This document shows, piece after piece, positions 44,579-52,432 of a stretch of 64,000 nt of DNA. Source of the DNA: Paenochrobactrum glaciei (GTDB lineage Bacteria > Pseudomonadota > Alphaproteobacteria > Rhizobiales > Rhizobiaceae); NCBI RefSeq assembly GCF_039522165.1, contig NZ_BAAADE010000010.1, forward strand, positions 10,021 to 74,020, read 5' to 3'. Position 1 is the stretch's first letter, and each line of letters begins with the position of its first letter. The notes below the pieces were generated by a model. That model made no database searches. It had not been told where the DNA came from and was given only the letters and a program-made list of their open reading frames with translations. Position numbers and translations under genes: made by a program.

Positions 44579-45231
44579 ACGGATTGTTCCCGCATGCGCT
44601 TAATCAGATAATATACACCGATACCAAACGCCCCAACCATGATAATCGCCAGCGCCCATTGGATTGGTGACGATCCTGCGGCCATACCGCCAAGCCCTGA
44701 AAGCAAGCCACCAGCTGAGGCAATTAATTCAGGTTTAAGCAGAGTATCTTTCTTCTGTTCAGGGGCAATGTAGTTGGAAGAGACGAAATCACCTTTAGCC
44801 CAAAGACCCGCTTCGGCAGCACGTCGATTGACCAGCCCCTGCACTCGTTTACCGCCAGCGTTCACCCATTTCATAAGCTCTGCCGGTACCGCGCCGTAAT
44901 CACCTCCATTCAGTTTTTTAAGCAATGTGGATTTGTGAAGAGAGCCAGTGTTGAAATCAAACGAAACAAGCGCTGCATACTGATTATCGTTAAGAGGCAC
45001 TTTGACCAGATCAGTTACCCGTTTTTCAAACTTCGCCAGATCAGCACGCAGAATACGCACCGCCTCCTGATCATTGATCTTCATGCCAGCAACGACCTTG
45101 GGCGCTCCGGCCGCTGATGTATGGCCATAGCCAATTGTCCAGATACCAGCCACATCCTGGTAAGCAGTCAGCCGTTTGCCTTCCCATTTCTGGATGTGCG
45201 AAAGCCCCGCCGCGCTAATACGTCGTGTCAT
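44575..45231 (-). CDS. Phage endolysin, GH24 lysozyme with C-terminal membrane helix
   Basis: 218-aa muramidase. The T4-lysozyme catalytic triad pattern E-x8-D-x5-T is exact with Glu17, Asp26 and Thr32 (KWEGKRLTAYQDVAGIWTIG). The lysozyme domain ends near residue 145. Then come a linker, a Gly-rich patch and a C-terminal membrane helix (WALAIIMVGAFGIGVYYLI) with a basic tail. There is no N-terminal signal. The membrane tail is unusual and could anchor the enzyme. ATG 45231 has an AAAGGAAA site. Preceded by a terminator. Confidence 0.9.
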   Translation of the reverse strand: MTRRISAAGLSHIQKWEGKRLTAYQDVAGIWTIGYGHTSAAGAPKVVAGMKINDQEAVRILRADLAKFEKRVTDLVKVPLNDNQYAALVSFDFNTGSLHKSTLLKKLNGGDYGAVPAELMKWVNAGGKRVQGLVNRRAAEAGLWAKGDFVSSNYIAPEQKKDTLLKPELIASAGGLLSGLGGMAAGSSPIQWALAIIMVGAFGIGVYYLIKRMREQSV

Positions 45232-45249
45232 GTCATTTCCTTTCGGCAA

Positions 45250-45272
45250 TAAAAAACCGCCTCAGAGGCGGT
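45250..45272 (-). terminator. Intrinsic terminator between tail and lysis genes
   Basis: On the minus strand, stem ACCGCCT/AGGCGGT is followed by a T-run, just after the tail chaperone-like gene. It may lower lysis-gene expression relative to structural genes. Confidence 0.75.
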
Positions 45273-45285
45273 GTGATTAGTCAGC

Positions 45286-45744
45286 TTAAAGCTTATGAGC
45301 CTCTCGCCAAAAGTCATCTTTCTGCTCAACAGACCATTGCATAGCCTGACGGACAATCTCGGCGAGTGGATGAGTTCGGTTGAAAGTCGACGCGCCTATG
45401 ACGAGCATCTGGGCGTTGAATTGATCATCTTCTGTCAGTAGCTGATCGATGATCACTTGCAAAGGATCGGGTATTGTCCCGTTCTGTAAAGCGGCCAGCG
45501 CTTCCGCTTTTGTGATGATCTCCATTACGGCCAATTGCTGGAAGAATTGGCGGCGGCTGATTTCATCCGGTATTAGCTCAATAACAGGCGGCGCAACGTA
45601 AGGCTCAATCACATTACCTTCAGCTTCCCACTCGGCAAGCATGACGCGGTGTCGATTACTCATATCATCCGGCACTACCATCACCTGCCCATCGATAACA
45701 GCGATAATTGAGCCTTGTTCTGTGTACTTTGCACTTTCGATCAT
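45286..45744 (-). CDS. Putative tail-fibre assembly protein
   Basis: 152-aa soluble protein next to the tail-fibre gene, overlapping its end by 4 bases. The N-terminal part (VIDGQVMVVPDDMSNRHRVML followed by EWEAEG) is typical of small proteins encoded after phage fibres and annotated as assembly chaperones. The rest is helical (ISRRQFFQQLAVMEIITKAE). Function inferred from position and resemblance. Confidence 0.6.
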   Translation of the reverse strand: MIESAKYTEQGSIIAVIDGQVMVVPDDMSNRHRVMLAEWEAEGNVIEPYVAPPVIELIPDEISRRQFFQQLAVMEIITKAEALAALQNGTIPDPLQVIIDQLLTEDDQFNAQMLVIGASTFNRTHPLAEIVRQAMQWSVEQKDDFWREAHKL

Positions 45745-47447
45745 ACTGGAAACTCCGCGTCTAAAGTTATAGGCTGTGCATCCACGTAAGTAAGCCCTGC
45801 GTTCGATGCAACAACTTCAAATTTTAAGTTTAATTTAGTCACTGTATATAAATGCGAACTTTGAATATTGAGTACGTTAGCGGGGTCAATTCCAAGTTTA
45901 ATTGCAGTGGGGGTTTGTCTCATGCTGACGGGAAAACTTACCAATGTAGTTGATGACTTTTGGGGGGCGTCAGCGTGAAATGTTATGGATGCGTATGTCT
46001 TAGAAAAGTATCTAAAGCACAGCGCCTCCTCTTGCTGAATATGACGCAGTGAAAACGGATCGGCCTCAGCAGTAGCGTCGCCTTCTACGAGGGAGACGTG
46101 AGCAATATCATATGCGATACCCGCGTGGCGCGGAGAAAACTGTATGGCCACATGCAAATTGCTATCTTCGCCTATCTCTTTACCGACAATGCTAGGTAGA
46201 TCACTTGCAGTTGATACTTTCTGAAACGCCTCTGAAACTGTTACAGCGTTCGCGAAGATTGTTGGCACTGTGGCACTACCACCAACACCAAACCGCTGTG
46301 CAGTGTATATTGTGAAATCGACAGGTGTTCCGCTTGGGCTACCTAAAAGGGCGGTAAATGTGGCAGTTTTCCCTGCAAGGGTAGCTACACCCTCGATAGC
46401 TTGCAGTACGTAGACCTCACCCGTTGTGGGTGCCGTGACGAACGACAAACGCATAAAATATCCCGGACTGCCTTGATCAAAGTATGGCCCTACCATTTCA
46501 ACTAAAAGAGGCTGGTTTGTGCTGTTGACAACCCCCCATCGATCAGCGGTATACGACCTGCCACCGGCCGGTACCGTGAATGAATTGCCACGCTGCCAAA
46601 CGGTGAAATCGCCATTAATGATCTTATTGCGGAAACCAGAAAGAAGATCGGCGCCAATGTTCGCGCGAGCCTGCCCTTGTTCTTCTGGAGTGTGAGCCTG
46701 CACTGCATCGACACGGACGGCCTTATCAGTCAGAGCGGCTTCGATCTTCTGGCTGACCTCCTCCTTTGTGTCGAAGTCGATGAGATCAGAAGTATTGGCC
46801 TTTTCATCCAGCACTTCCTGCAAACCTGTGACAGACCCAAGTGCAACCTTCTCTGCTTCTTTAGCAATTAGAACTTTACCCGTGCCGTCAGGATCGTAAA
46901 CAGCCTGTAACATGTCGCCGATACCAGTTGGCTTAATCCACAAGCCGCCACGAGTTAGAACGGCATCAGGATCAGCCGATCCCGCAGCTAAAATATCTGT
47001 TGTCGTAATGGTGTCTTTTAATGCTAGAGCGCCAAGGTCTGATGACTGCGCTGCGCCATCGGCCAACACTCCCTGATCAGCAGTGGCAAAATCTTCAATA
47101 CTACGGCTAGCGGCTGTTCCAAGATCAATCGCATTAGCTTTGAGGATTAGTGCTGCTTGTGTAGCTGACGAAATCGGCTTATCGGCATCGCTTGTATTTT
47201 CGACATTCCCAAGACCAATATCCGCCTTGGCAAGAGTAATTGTTTTGCCAGCTTTCCCATTGACTGATTGAACCGCTGTAGTTGCGGCTTCGCCCTGCTC
47301 GGAAGTTGCAAAATAAGAAACGTCTTTGGAGGCAGCTGAGCCAAGAGAAGCTGGGGTCGCTGCCACATCAGTTCGTACGCCTGCTTCAACTTCTGACTTA
47401 GTCGCTGATGGAATTTCAAATGAATGCGTATGATAAGGGACTGCCAT
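45741..47447 (-). CDS. Phage tail fibre protein
   Basis: 568-aa fibre. The N-terminal half holds repeats, e.g. LGSAASKDVSYFATSEQG and LGTAASRSIEDFATADQG, and the fibre-repeat signature LGNVENTSDADKPISSATQ. The C-terminal half, from about NKIINGDFTVWQRGNSF on, is a beta-rich probable receptor-binding domain. The start is the ATG at 47447 with a strong GGAGGGG site; upstream codons in the frame belong to another gene. It ends in overlap with the chaperone-like gene. Confidence 0.85.
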   Translation of the reverse strand: MAVPYHTHSFEIPSATKSEVEAGVRTDVAATPASLGSAASKDVSYFATSEQGEAATTAVQSVNGKAGKTITLAKADIGLGNVENTSDADKPISSATQAALILKANAIDLGTAASRSIEDFATADQGVLADGAAQSSDLGALALKDTITTTDILAAGSADPDAVLTRGGLWIKPTGIGDMLQAVYDPDGTGKVLIAKEAEKVALGSVTGLQEVLDEKANTSDLIDFDTKEEVSQKIEAALTDKAVRVDAVQAHTPEEQGQARANIGADLLSGFRNKIINGDFTVWQRGNSFTVPAGGRSYTADRWGVVNSTNQPLLVEMVGPYFDQGSPGYFMRLSFVTAPTTGEVYVLQAIEGVATLAGKTATFTALLGSPSGTPVDFTIYTAQRFGVGGSATVPTIFANAVTVSEAFQKVSTASDLPSIVGKEIGEDSNLHVAIQFSPRHAGIAYDIAHVSLVEGDATAEADPFSLRHIQQEEALCFRYFSKTYASITFHADAPQKSSTTLVSFPVSMRQTPTAIKLGIDPANVLNIQSSHLYTVTKLNLKFEVVASNAGLTYVDAQPITLDAEFPV

Positions 47448-47448
47448 T

Positions 47449-47592
47449 TTACCCCTCCGTTGACGGGTTAGCCGCAGCCAGCAATTCAGCAAGCGACACA
47501 TGAATAAGCTTGCCATTTGCGTAGATGACGACGCGAATTTTTGATTTATCTTTAATGCTGCCTATCGCAGCTGGGAGGATTGCTTGGGTCAT
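47449..47592 (-). CDS. 47-aa coupled mini-protein between fibre genes
   Basis: 47-aa frame whose ATG overlaps the collar-protein stop (TGATG) and whose stop lies 1 base before the fibre start. It reads as a compact protein with a beta strand and a helix (IRVVIYANGKLIHVSLAELL). The tight packing between two structural genes argues for real translation. Function unknown; it could be a small fibre co-factor or a coupling peptide. Confidence 0.65.
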   Translation of the reverse strand: MTQAILPAAIGSIKDKSKIRVVIYANGKLIHVSLAELLAAANPSTEG

Positions 47593-48542
47593 CAGAATTT
47601 AATCACCATATAGACAGTGTTGTTAACCGGCCTTGCCTCACTTCCACCTTCAGAATTTGTATGCCCACTAACTCGGTGCTTATGCCGACCAGTAGTGTTG
47701 GTTGACAGTACGCCAGAGCCTCCCTTCCCAGCAGGTCTCATACCGCCATGATTTAACTCAGTCGCGGGACCAGGGTATGTATGGTAATGATCTCCATCAA
47801 AATCGGTTTCCCCTGAAAACGGGTGAAGGTGAGCTTTGTTTTGATCGCCTTGCTGTGCCCCGAATACACGACCGCTATCAAGACCTCGCCCGTCATCCCA
47901 GCCGCGCATGAAAACACCACGCCAATCAGGAATTTGAAACGTCGTTGCGCCATCTCCAGCCCCGAAACGGGTTCCAATGACATTAAACAGTGCAGAATAA
48001 ACCGTCCGCGAAACTGCCCTCCCATCGCAGTACAGGTATCCGGGCAAGTCGATGGGGGCGGCCATGATTTCATATGAACCAACCGGCTTCAGAGACAATG
48101 TAGGGTTTAGCAGTAACCAGCCACCTGCATTCCCATCCAGTACGGATGAATAGACCACTTCATAAATGCCGTTAGCGGTAATGTTACCTGATGCTAGTTG
48201 TGTGATGCCGGTATTTGCCGACACGCGGAATATCGGCTTTGATCCTATTGAGTTAACATTGAGTGTGGCCGTACCAGTGTTTGTGTTAGCTGCTCTGAAA
48301 GCAACCCGAATACCATCCATATAAGAATTAAACGGGCTTTTCGCAGCAAAGGTGATCACGTTTGCTGTTCCGGCTGTCGTTGTCACCCCACCAAGATCAG
48401 ACAGTAATTCCCTCATACGCTGCATCATGGAACGTGCCGAATTGTTAACGGTAGAGGGTGGCTGTCCTTCTTGCCAGTTAATGTTGTCGTCTGAGTTGGC
48501 GTTGGATGCCGCCATGAGTGACCAGTCATAAATACTAGACAT
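47592..48542 (-). CDS. Phage tail collar domain protein
   Basis: 316-aa structural protein. The N-terminus (residues 1-55) has DDNINWQEGQPPSTVNNSAR, a frequent phage fibre anchor. The middle is beta-rich. From about residue 155 lies a tail-collar domain (SYEIMAAPIDLPGYLYCDGR, FQIPDWRGVFMRGWDDG), with a His-rich loop (KAHLHPFSG, GRHKHRVSGHTN) that may bind metal in the trimer. It starts at the stop of the preceding gene. Confidence 0.85.
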   Translation of the reverse strand: MSSIYDWSLMAASNANSDDNINWQEGQPPSTVNNSARSMMQRMRELLSDLGGVTTTAGTANVITFAAKSPFNSYMDGIRVAFRAANTNTGTATLNVNSIGSKPIFRVSANTGITQLASGNITANGIYEVVYSSVLDGNAGGWLLLNPTLSLKPVGSYEIMAAPIDLPGYLYCDGRAVSRTVYSALFNVIGTRFGAGDGATTFQIPDWRGVFMRGWDDGRGLDSGRVFGAQQGDQNKAHLHPFSGETDFDGDHYHTYPGPATELNHGGMRPAGKGGSGVLSTNTTGRHKHRVSGHTNSEGGSEARPVNNTVYMVIKF

Positions 48543-48814
48543 CAGCCAGCCTGCCTTCCTTGATTGAGAAGCTGCATGACATAACCAGCCAGCGCATTTC
48601 CTGAATTATTGCCGTATTGAGGCTGTCCGCTCTGATCTGCGGCTGAGGGCATACCGCCGCCCTGACCGCCTCCAAAAGCTTTTTGCAGACCTTGAAGGCT
48701 ATTACCAAAATCAGTCAGTCCATTAATTGCTCCACTTGCCAATCCGCTAGACAAGCCATTTGTGGCAGCACCAGATGCCGCACCTCCGAGCATCCCGAGG
48801 CCGATATTAGCCAT
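48542..48814 (-). CDS. Gly/Ala-rich small virion protein
   Basis: 90-aa low-complexity protein. Gly, Ala and Ser are spread as GLGMLGGAASGAATNGLSSG, followed by a Gly/Gln-rich middle. It overlaps the upstream peptidase-like gene by 8 bases and shares a base with the collar gene. Sequences of this kind are often internal or ejected virion proteins. No specific function. Confidence 0.6.
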   Translation of the reverse strand: MANIGLGMLGGAASGAATNGLSSGLASGAINGLTDFGNSLQGLQKAFGGGQGGGMPSAADQSGQPQYGNNSGNALAGYVMQLLNQGRQAG

Positions 48815-49604
48815 TCGACACCTTCTTTCCTAAAAGTGATTGAACATAGTTCGCCAAAGCTGTTGCTTGCTGTGATGATGGGCCTTGCACTGGCGCCAAC
48901 TGCATTGCAGGAGTTTGCGGAATTTGCTGCTGCCCACCGCCTGCTGCCATGGAGCCAAACATTTGGCCTGCGCCGTCGAGATAATTGCCGTTTTTGATCT
49001 GATCGACCCCGCCTATAAATGATGGCGGTTGCCGTGTGGGTGTGGCAGCGAACGCACTCATGATGCCGGCGGATTGCGGCTCTCCAACCGTAAGTGAGCT
49101 TTCCGTTGGTTTAGCAGGAGTTCCGTTTTGCTGTGATGATGACTGCGCAGCAACTTGCGAACCTGCACCGCCATATGCCTCAGTGAGCCAACTTGGCGCG
49201 TTCTTGCCAGAACCGCCCGCCCCCCAAACTCCGGGTGTCCCAAAGCCAACATGCATTGATCCGGGCTGCATATAGCCTTGCCCTGCCCCAAACCCAGTAA
49301 TTCCTGCTTGCTTACCTTGTCGGACAATATCTTGAAATATTGGCAAGTCATTCGGGTTAGCCCAATCAAGTCGGCGCCCGTCTTTGTAGAAAAAAACATC
49401 CGCCGCGTTGCCGTGGTCATGACGGACTGAACCTACACGAGAGCCACCTGAGCCTTTTGCAGGCTGGCCACCTGAAAAGACCTCCATCGATACACCCATT
49501 TGAGGTAAGAACCCGCCGAAAGCAGTTTGCAGTTGCGGGCTTAACGGGAGATTGCGTGTTGCGCCTTGGTTGGCATACCGCAACCACGCTGGGGTTTGCA
49601 CCAT
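48807..49604 (-). CDS. M15-like virion peptidase
   Basis: 265-aa protein. Residues about 55-125 carry a D-Ala-D-Ala peptidase-type metal site: His62 and Asp69 in SVRHDHGNAADVFF, and His118 in PGSMHVGFG. The rest, from about 140, is Gln/Gly/Ser-rich and probably flexible, ending in a helix shared in style with the next gene's C-terminus. It may open peptidoglycan during DNA entry. The ATG at 49604 has a GGAG site; the frame has another ATG 4 codons earlier. Confidence 0.7.
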   Translation of the reverse strand: MVQTPAWLRYANQGATRNLPLSPQLQTAFGGFLPQMGVSMEVFSGGQPAKGSGGSRVGSVRHDHGNAADVFFYKDGRRLDWANPNDLPIFQDIVRQGKQAGITGFGAGQGYMQPGSMHVGFGTPGVWGAGGSGKNAPSWLTEAYGGAGSQVAAQSSSQQNGTPAKPTESSLTVGEPQSAGIMSAFAATPTRQPPSFIGGVDQIKNGNYLDGAGQMFGSMAAGGGQQQIPQTPAMQLAPVQGPSSQQATALANYVQSLLGKKVSNG

Positions 49605-49615
49605 TGCTTTCTCCA

Positions 49616-49643
49616 TAAAAAAAGCCCCGCAAAAGCGAAGCTG
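49616..49643 (-). terminator. Intrinsic terminator inside the late operon
   Basis: On the minus strand, AGCTTCGC-TTTT-GCGGGGCT is followed by seven T, between the 71-aa gene and the peptidase gene. Read-through would be needed for distal tail genes, hinting at antitermination or a separate promoter. Confidence 0.72.
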
Positions 49644-49668
49644 TGATATTCAACTGCTAACTAAATTT

Positions 49669-49884
49669 TTAGTATCGAACCGTCAGCGTCCCAGTGACAT
49701 TGAAGCTTTGTCCTCCGAAGCTATGAGAATGAGAGCCACCCAATGCTCTGCCGTTGACTAGGGAAGGTCTGTTCGAAAGGTATCTATAAAATGCCTCTGC
49801 TCGCTCTACAACTTTTTCAGAATTTCCCTGATAATCTTTGAGGGCTAAGCGGAGGCATTCAAGTCTTAATTCTTCTGGTGTCAT
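49669..49884 (-). CDS. Small phage protein with His/Ser-rich tail
   Basis: 71-aa protein with a helical N-terminus (ELRLECLRLALKDYQGNSEK, ERAEAFYRYL) and a tail GGSHSHSFGGQSFNVTGTL. It has a good AAAGGAA ribosome site. It lies between the first plus-strand moron island and the peptidase gene. Function unknown. Confidence 0.62.
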   Translation of the reverse strand: MTPEELRLECLRLALKDYQGNSEKVVERAEAFYRYLSNRPSLVNGRALGGSHSHSFGGQSFNVTGTLTVRY

Positions 49885-49947
49885 CTTCCATTCCTTTCAG
49901 GATTGAGTATTGTTGTGTGCTAAATTGTGATTGCTTCGGGGGAGCCA

Positions 49948-50352
49948 ATGAAGGCTATCAGGACACATTTACTTAAGGCTGCCCTACCAGCTGTAATAAC
50001 GCTGAGCCTACCTACAACAGGGCATGCGCAGTCATTGTGTCAACAAATCTCTGGCGCCAACATTGTTGCGCAAGACGGCACTTTCTTAGGCAATGTTTCG
50101 TCGCAATTTGATTCAAAATCCGTACTTAACGAATTTGGTACACACGGCAGTGAATTTTCAGGGCAAAGTATTTGGAATGAGTTTGGCTCTTACGGTGGAA
50201 AATTTTCTGATAAATCACCATTCAATGAGTTCAGTAGCACCCCTCCAATGATAATAAAAAATGGCCGTGTTATTGGTTATCTATCCGTTCAAAGAGCATC
50301 GAACACGCTAAATCCTTATATACTTAAGACATGCAAGGATGAAATATTCTGA
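49948..50352 (+). CDS. Secreted NEFG-repeat protein, moron gene
   Basis: 134-aa exported protein on the strand opposite to the late operon. The signal peptide covers about residues 1-28, with cleavage after GHAQ. Three repeats of about 17 residues follow, each with S-x2-N-E-F-G/S (SVLNEFGTHG, SIWNEFGSYG, SPFNEFSSTP). Then comes PPMIIKNGRVIGYLSVQ. Similar small secreted repeat proteins occur in many bacteria without known function. The ribosome site GGGGGAG is strong. It would be expressed from the prophage in lysogeny and change the host periplasm or surface; this is inference. Confidence 0.72.
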   Translation: MKAIRTHLLKAALPAVITLSLPTTGHAQSLCQQISGANIVAQDGTFLGNVSSQFDSKSVLNEFGTHGSEFSGQSIWNEFGSYGGKFSDKSPFNEFSSTPPMIIKNGRVIGYLSVQRASNTLNPYILKTCKDEIF

Positions 50353-50384
50353 AAGATAAACCGCCCCCCAACCAAGGCTGACGA

Positions 50385-50633
50385 ATGAACCAAATCGACC
50401 ACGACCCTAAAACCATCGAACACATTCCCAACGAAAAGCGCCAACCAAAATGGATTTGGAAGGCGGGATGGGCGCTTGTTGCTTTGTTTTGGATACTTTT
50501 CTTAATAGACGGGATAAACTGGCCGCAAATAATGCTCGGCGTTGGGACGGGTTGCTTTTTAGTTAGCTGGGTTGCTGATACAGCAGGGCTTAACGTCCCT
50601 GCCTCATGGCGTAGCAAGGCGCCCCGCCATTAA
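50385..50633 (+). CDS. Small two-helix membrane protein, moron partner
   Basis: 82-aa protein with a hydrophilic N-terminus (25 residues) and two membrane helices (WALVALFWILFLIDGI, IMLGVGTGCFLVSWVAD). It starts 32 bases after the secreted repeat protein on the same strand, so it is probably cotranscribed. Its 3' end overlaps the convergent ejection-protein gene by 30 bases. No family recognised. Confidence 0.58.
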   Translation: MNQIDHDPKTIEHIPNEKRQPKWIWKAGWALVALFWILFLIDGINWPQIMLGVGTGCFLVSWVADTAGLNVPASWRSKAPRH

Positions 50634-52370
50634 GCCTCCCTGTGCATTAAATAGTGCGTTCAATAATGTTCGGCTTTCTGCTGTCATTGGGCTTCTGGCA
50701 ATCTGATTTGCTAAATAACGCTGCGCTGTATCTGACATGAGTATTTTACCAGCGACCTTAGGCACTGCTGCACCTGCAGCCGCTCCGGCTAAACCAGTCA
50801 TAACATCGCCCGTCGCACCACCAGCAATAGCCCCCATCCCAGCAGGAAGGCTCATAAGCCCGCGCGTAGCAAGGCGCGATGCAGTTCCGCTGTCTGGCAG
50901 AGGTGTCATCGCAGCCTGACCGGCTTTAGCCAGTTGCGAGAAGTCAGTATTACCTAGCACATAAGCATCACCGTTGCCTGAAGATGCAGCCATCCTAAGT
51001 CGAGCAGGCGAGATAATACCAAGTGCAGCTTCTTCGCCGCCGCCCTTAGCGGCCTTCATCAGAACTTTCGAATTACCGTACTGTCGTCGCAGCTCTTTCC
51101 AAACGCCAGCATCAACTCCCGAAACCGAACGTTCCATGGCGCTATCCAAAGCATTACGAATGCCGCGATATGCGTCTGCAAGTTCATTATCAGAGCCACG
51201 AGCGTTAAAAGCTCTTTTAGTCAAGCGTGATCGAATTGATTGATACTCGGACCCGCTCATCATACCGCCACCGGCCTTGATGCGCTCCCCAACATCCTGA
51301 ACAACACCCCCTAAAATCTGCTTTTGTTCCGATGGTAGAACTTTGTTGTATTCTTGAAGTGTTCCGAGCATATCACGCAACAAATCACCATCAGCGGTCA
51401 TATTGTTTCGCTTCGATATCCCTTCAAAGCCTTTAGATAACCTGCTTTGCAGGGCACGTAAACTATCTTCGTCGGCCAGACCACTACCACCAGCACGGCG
51501 CATTGCTGCGTCTGTAAAAGCGCGCCCTTGCTCTGCCATAATATCAGCAGTTCTGCCGCCCCCAAGTTCGCTTTCAGCATATCGAAGACCGCGACTGCCG
51601 GTCTTCTGACCTGCGGTTAGCGGGATGCCTTCACCTTCTAAAAAGTGAGCTGCGGCTGTACGCTCTGGGGAGGCTGCAAAAGGGCTACGGACTTTCTGAA
51701 ACGCTTTAGAAGCGCCATGAATAGCATACGGGGTTGCAAAACCCACTCCAAAGCCAAGCACCCCAGCATCTCTTGCCCCCTGTAGCCTGCCCTCTCCCCC
51801 TTCCCCCGCGCCAAATCCATAACCAGCTCCGAGAGCAGCACCTTCTGCACCCGATGCGAGCGCAACCGCTGGCAACCGCGCACCTGAATTAATCGCAGCA
51901 TTAGTTGCTGACAATCCACCCTTAGCCAGACCAATGCCAGTACCAATTGCGCCACCAACCTGACCACCATAATACGCGACAGGATGTTCTTCTGATGCTC
52001 TGCGTTCCGCTTCACGCATTCGTGCAAGGTTGTAATCGTAATTACCGCCAAATGGGATTGTCAGGCCTGCCGCCGCTTCATCCAAAAGGTTAAAGCCAGC
52101 GCCCTGACCAATACCAAGGCCAAGCGCGTTAGCACCGCCCTGCGGGATATTCGGATTTGCGGGGCTTCGCATATCCTCCATCTGGCCGGTGGCCGGATTA
52201 AGCACCATGCCCTCCGGCACTTGCCCATATGTCCCGTCACGATTGGCTTGTGGCTGCACTTTCTGCGCTGCATCTGGAAACTTTGACGCGATCATATCTC
52301 GGATTTGTTCGCGTGGCATATCATCCGGAAACCGCACTTGCGTTCCGTCTGGCATCTTAACAATTGGCAT
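50604..52370 (-). CDS. Putative phage DNA-ejection protein
   Basis: 588-aa protein. The N-terminus holds VKMPDGTQVRFPDDMPREQI, a short module frequent at the front of large internal virion proteins. Then come a Gly/Ala-rich, membrane-interacting stretch (about 85-210) and a long helical region (about 230-470) with charged segments. A Gly/Ala-rich region near the C-terminus (SLPAGMGAIAGGATGDVMTG) follows. By position it corresponds to P22 gp16/gp20-type ejection proteins. The plus-strand Cas2-like gene lies just upstream, across a 62-base divergent gap. Confidence 0.68.
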   Translation of the reverse strand: MPIVKMPDGTQVRFPDDMPREQIRDMIASKFPDAAQKVQPQANRDGTYGQVPEGMVLNPATGQMEDMRSPANPNIPQGGANALGLGIGQGAGFNLLDEAAAGLTIPFGGNYDYNLARMREAERRASEEHPVAYYGGQVGGAIGTGIGLAKGGLSATNAAINSGARLPAVALASGAEGAALGAGYGFGAGEGGEGRLQGARDAGVLGFGVGFATPYAIHGASKAFQKVRSPFAASPERTAAAHFLEGEGIPLTAGQKTGSRGLRYAESELGGGRTADIMAEQGRAFTDAAMRRAGGSGLADEDSLRALQSRLSKGFEGISKRNNMTADGDLLRDMLGTLQEYNKVLPSEQKQILGGVVQDVGERIKAGGGMMSGSEYQSIRSRLTKRAFNARGSDNELADAYRGIRNALDSAMERSVSGVDAGVWKELRRQYGNSKVLMKAAKGGGEEAALGIISPARLRMAASSGNGDAYVLGNTDFSQLAKAGQAAMTPLPDSGTASRLATRGLMSLPAGMGAIAGGATGDVMTGLAGAAAGAAVPKVAGKILMSDTAQRYLANQIARSPMTAESRTLLNALFNAQGGLMAGRLATP

Positions 52371-52432
52371 AATAGACCCCTGATTGAGAATCGGGTTGAG
52401 TTTGCGCGTATTAATTTAATGGGGGAGCCAAA

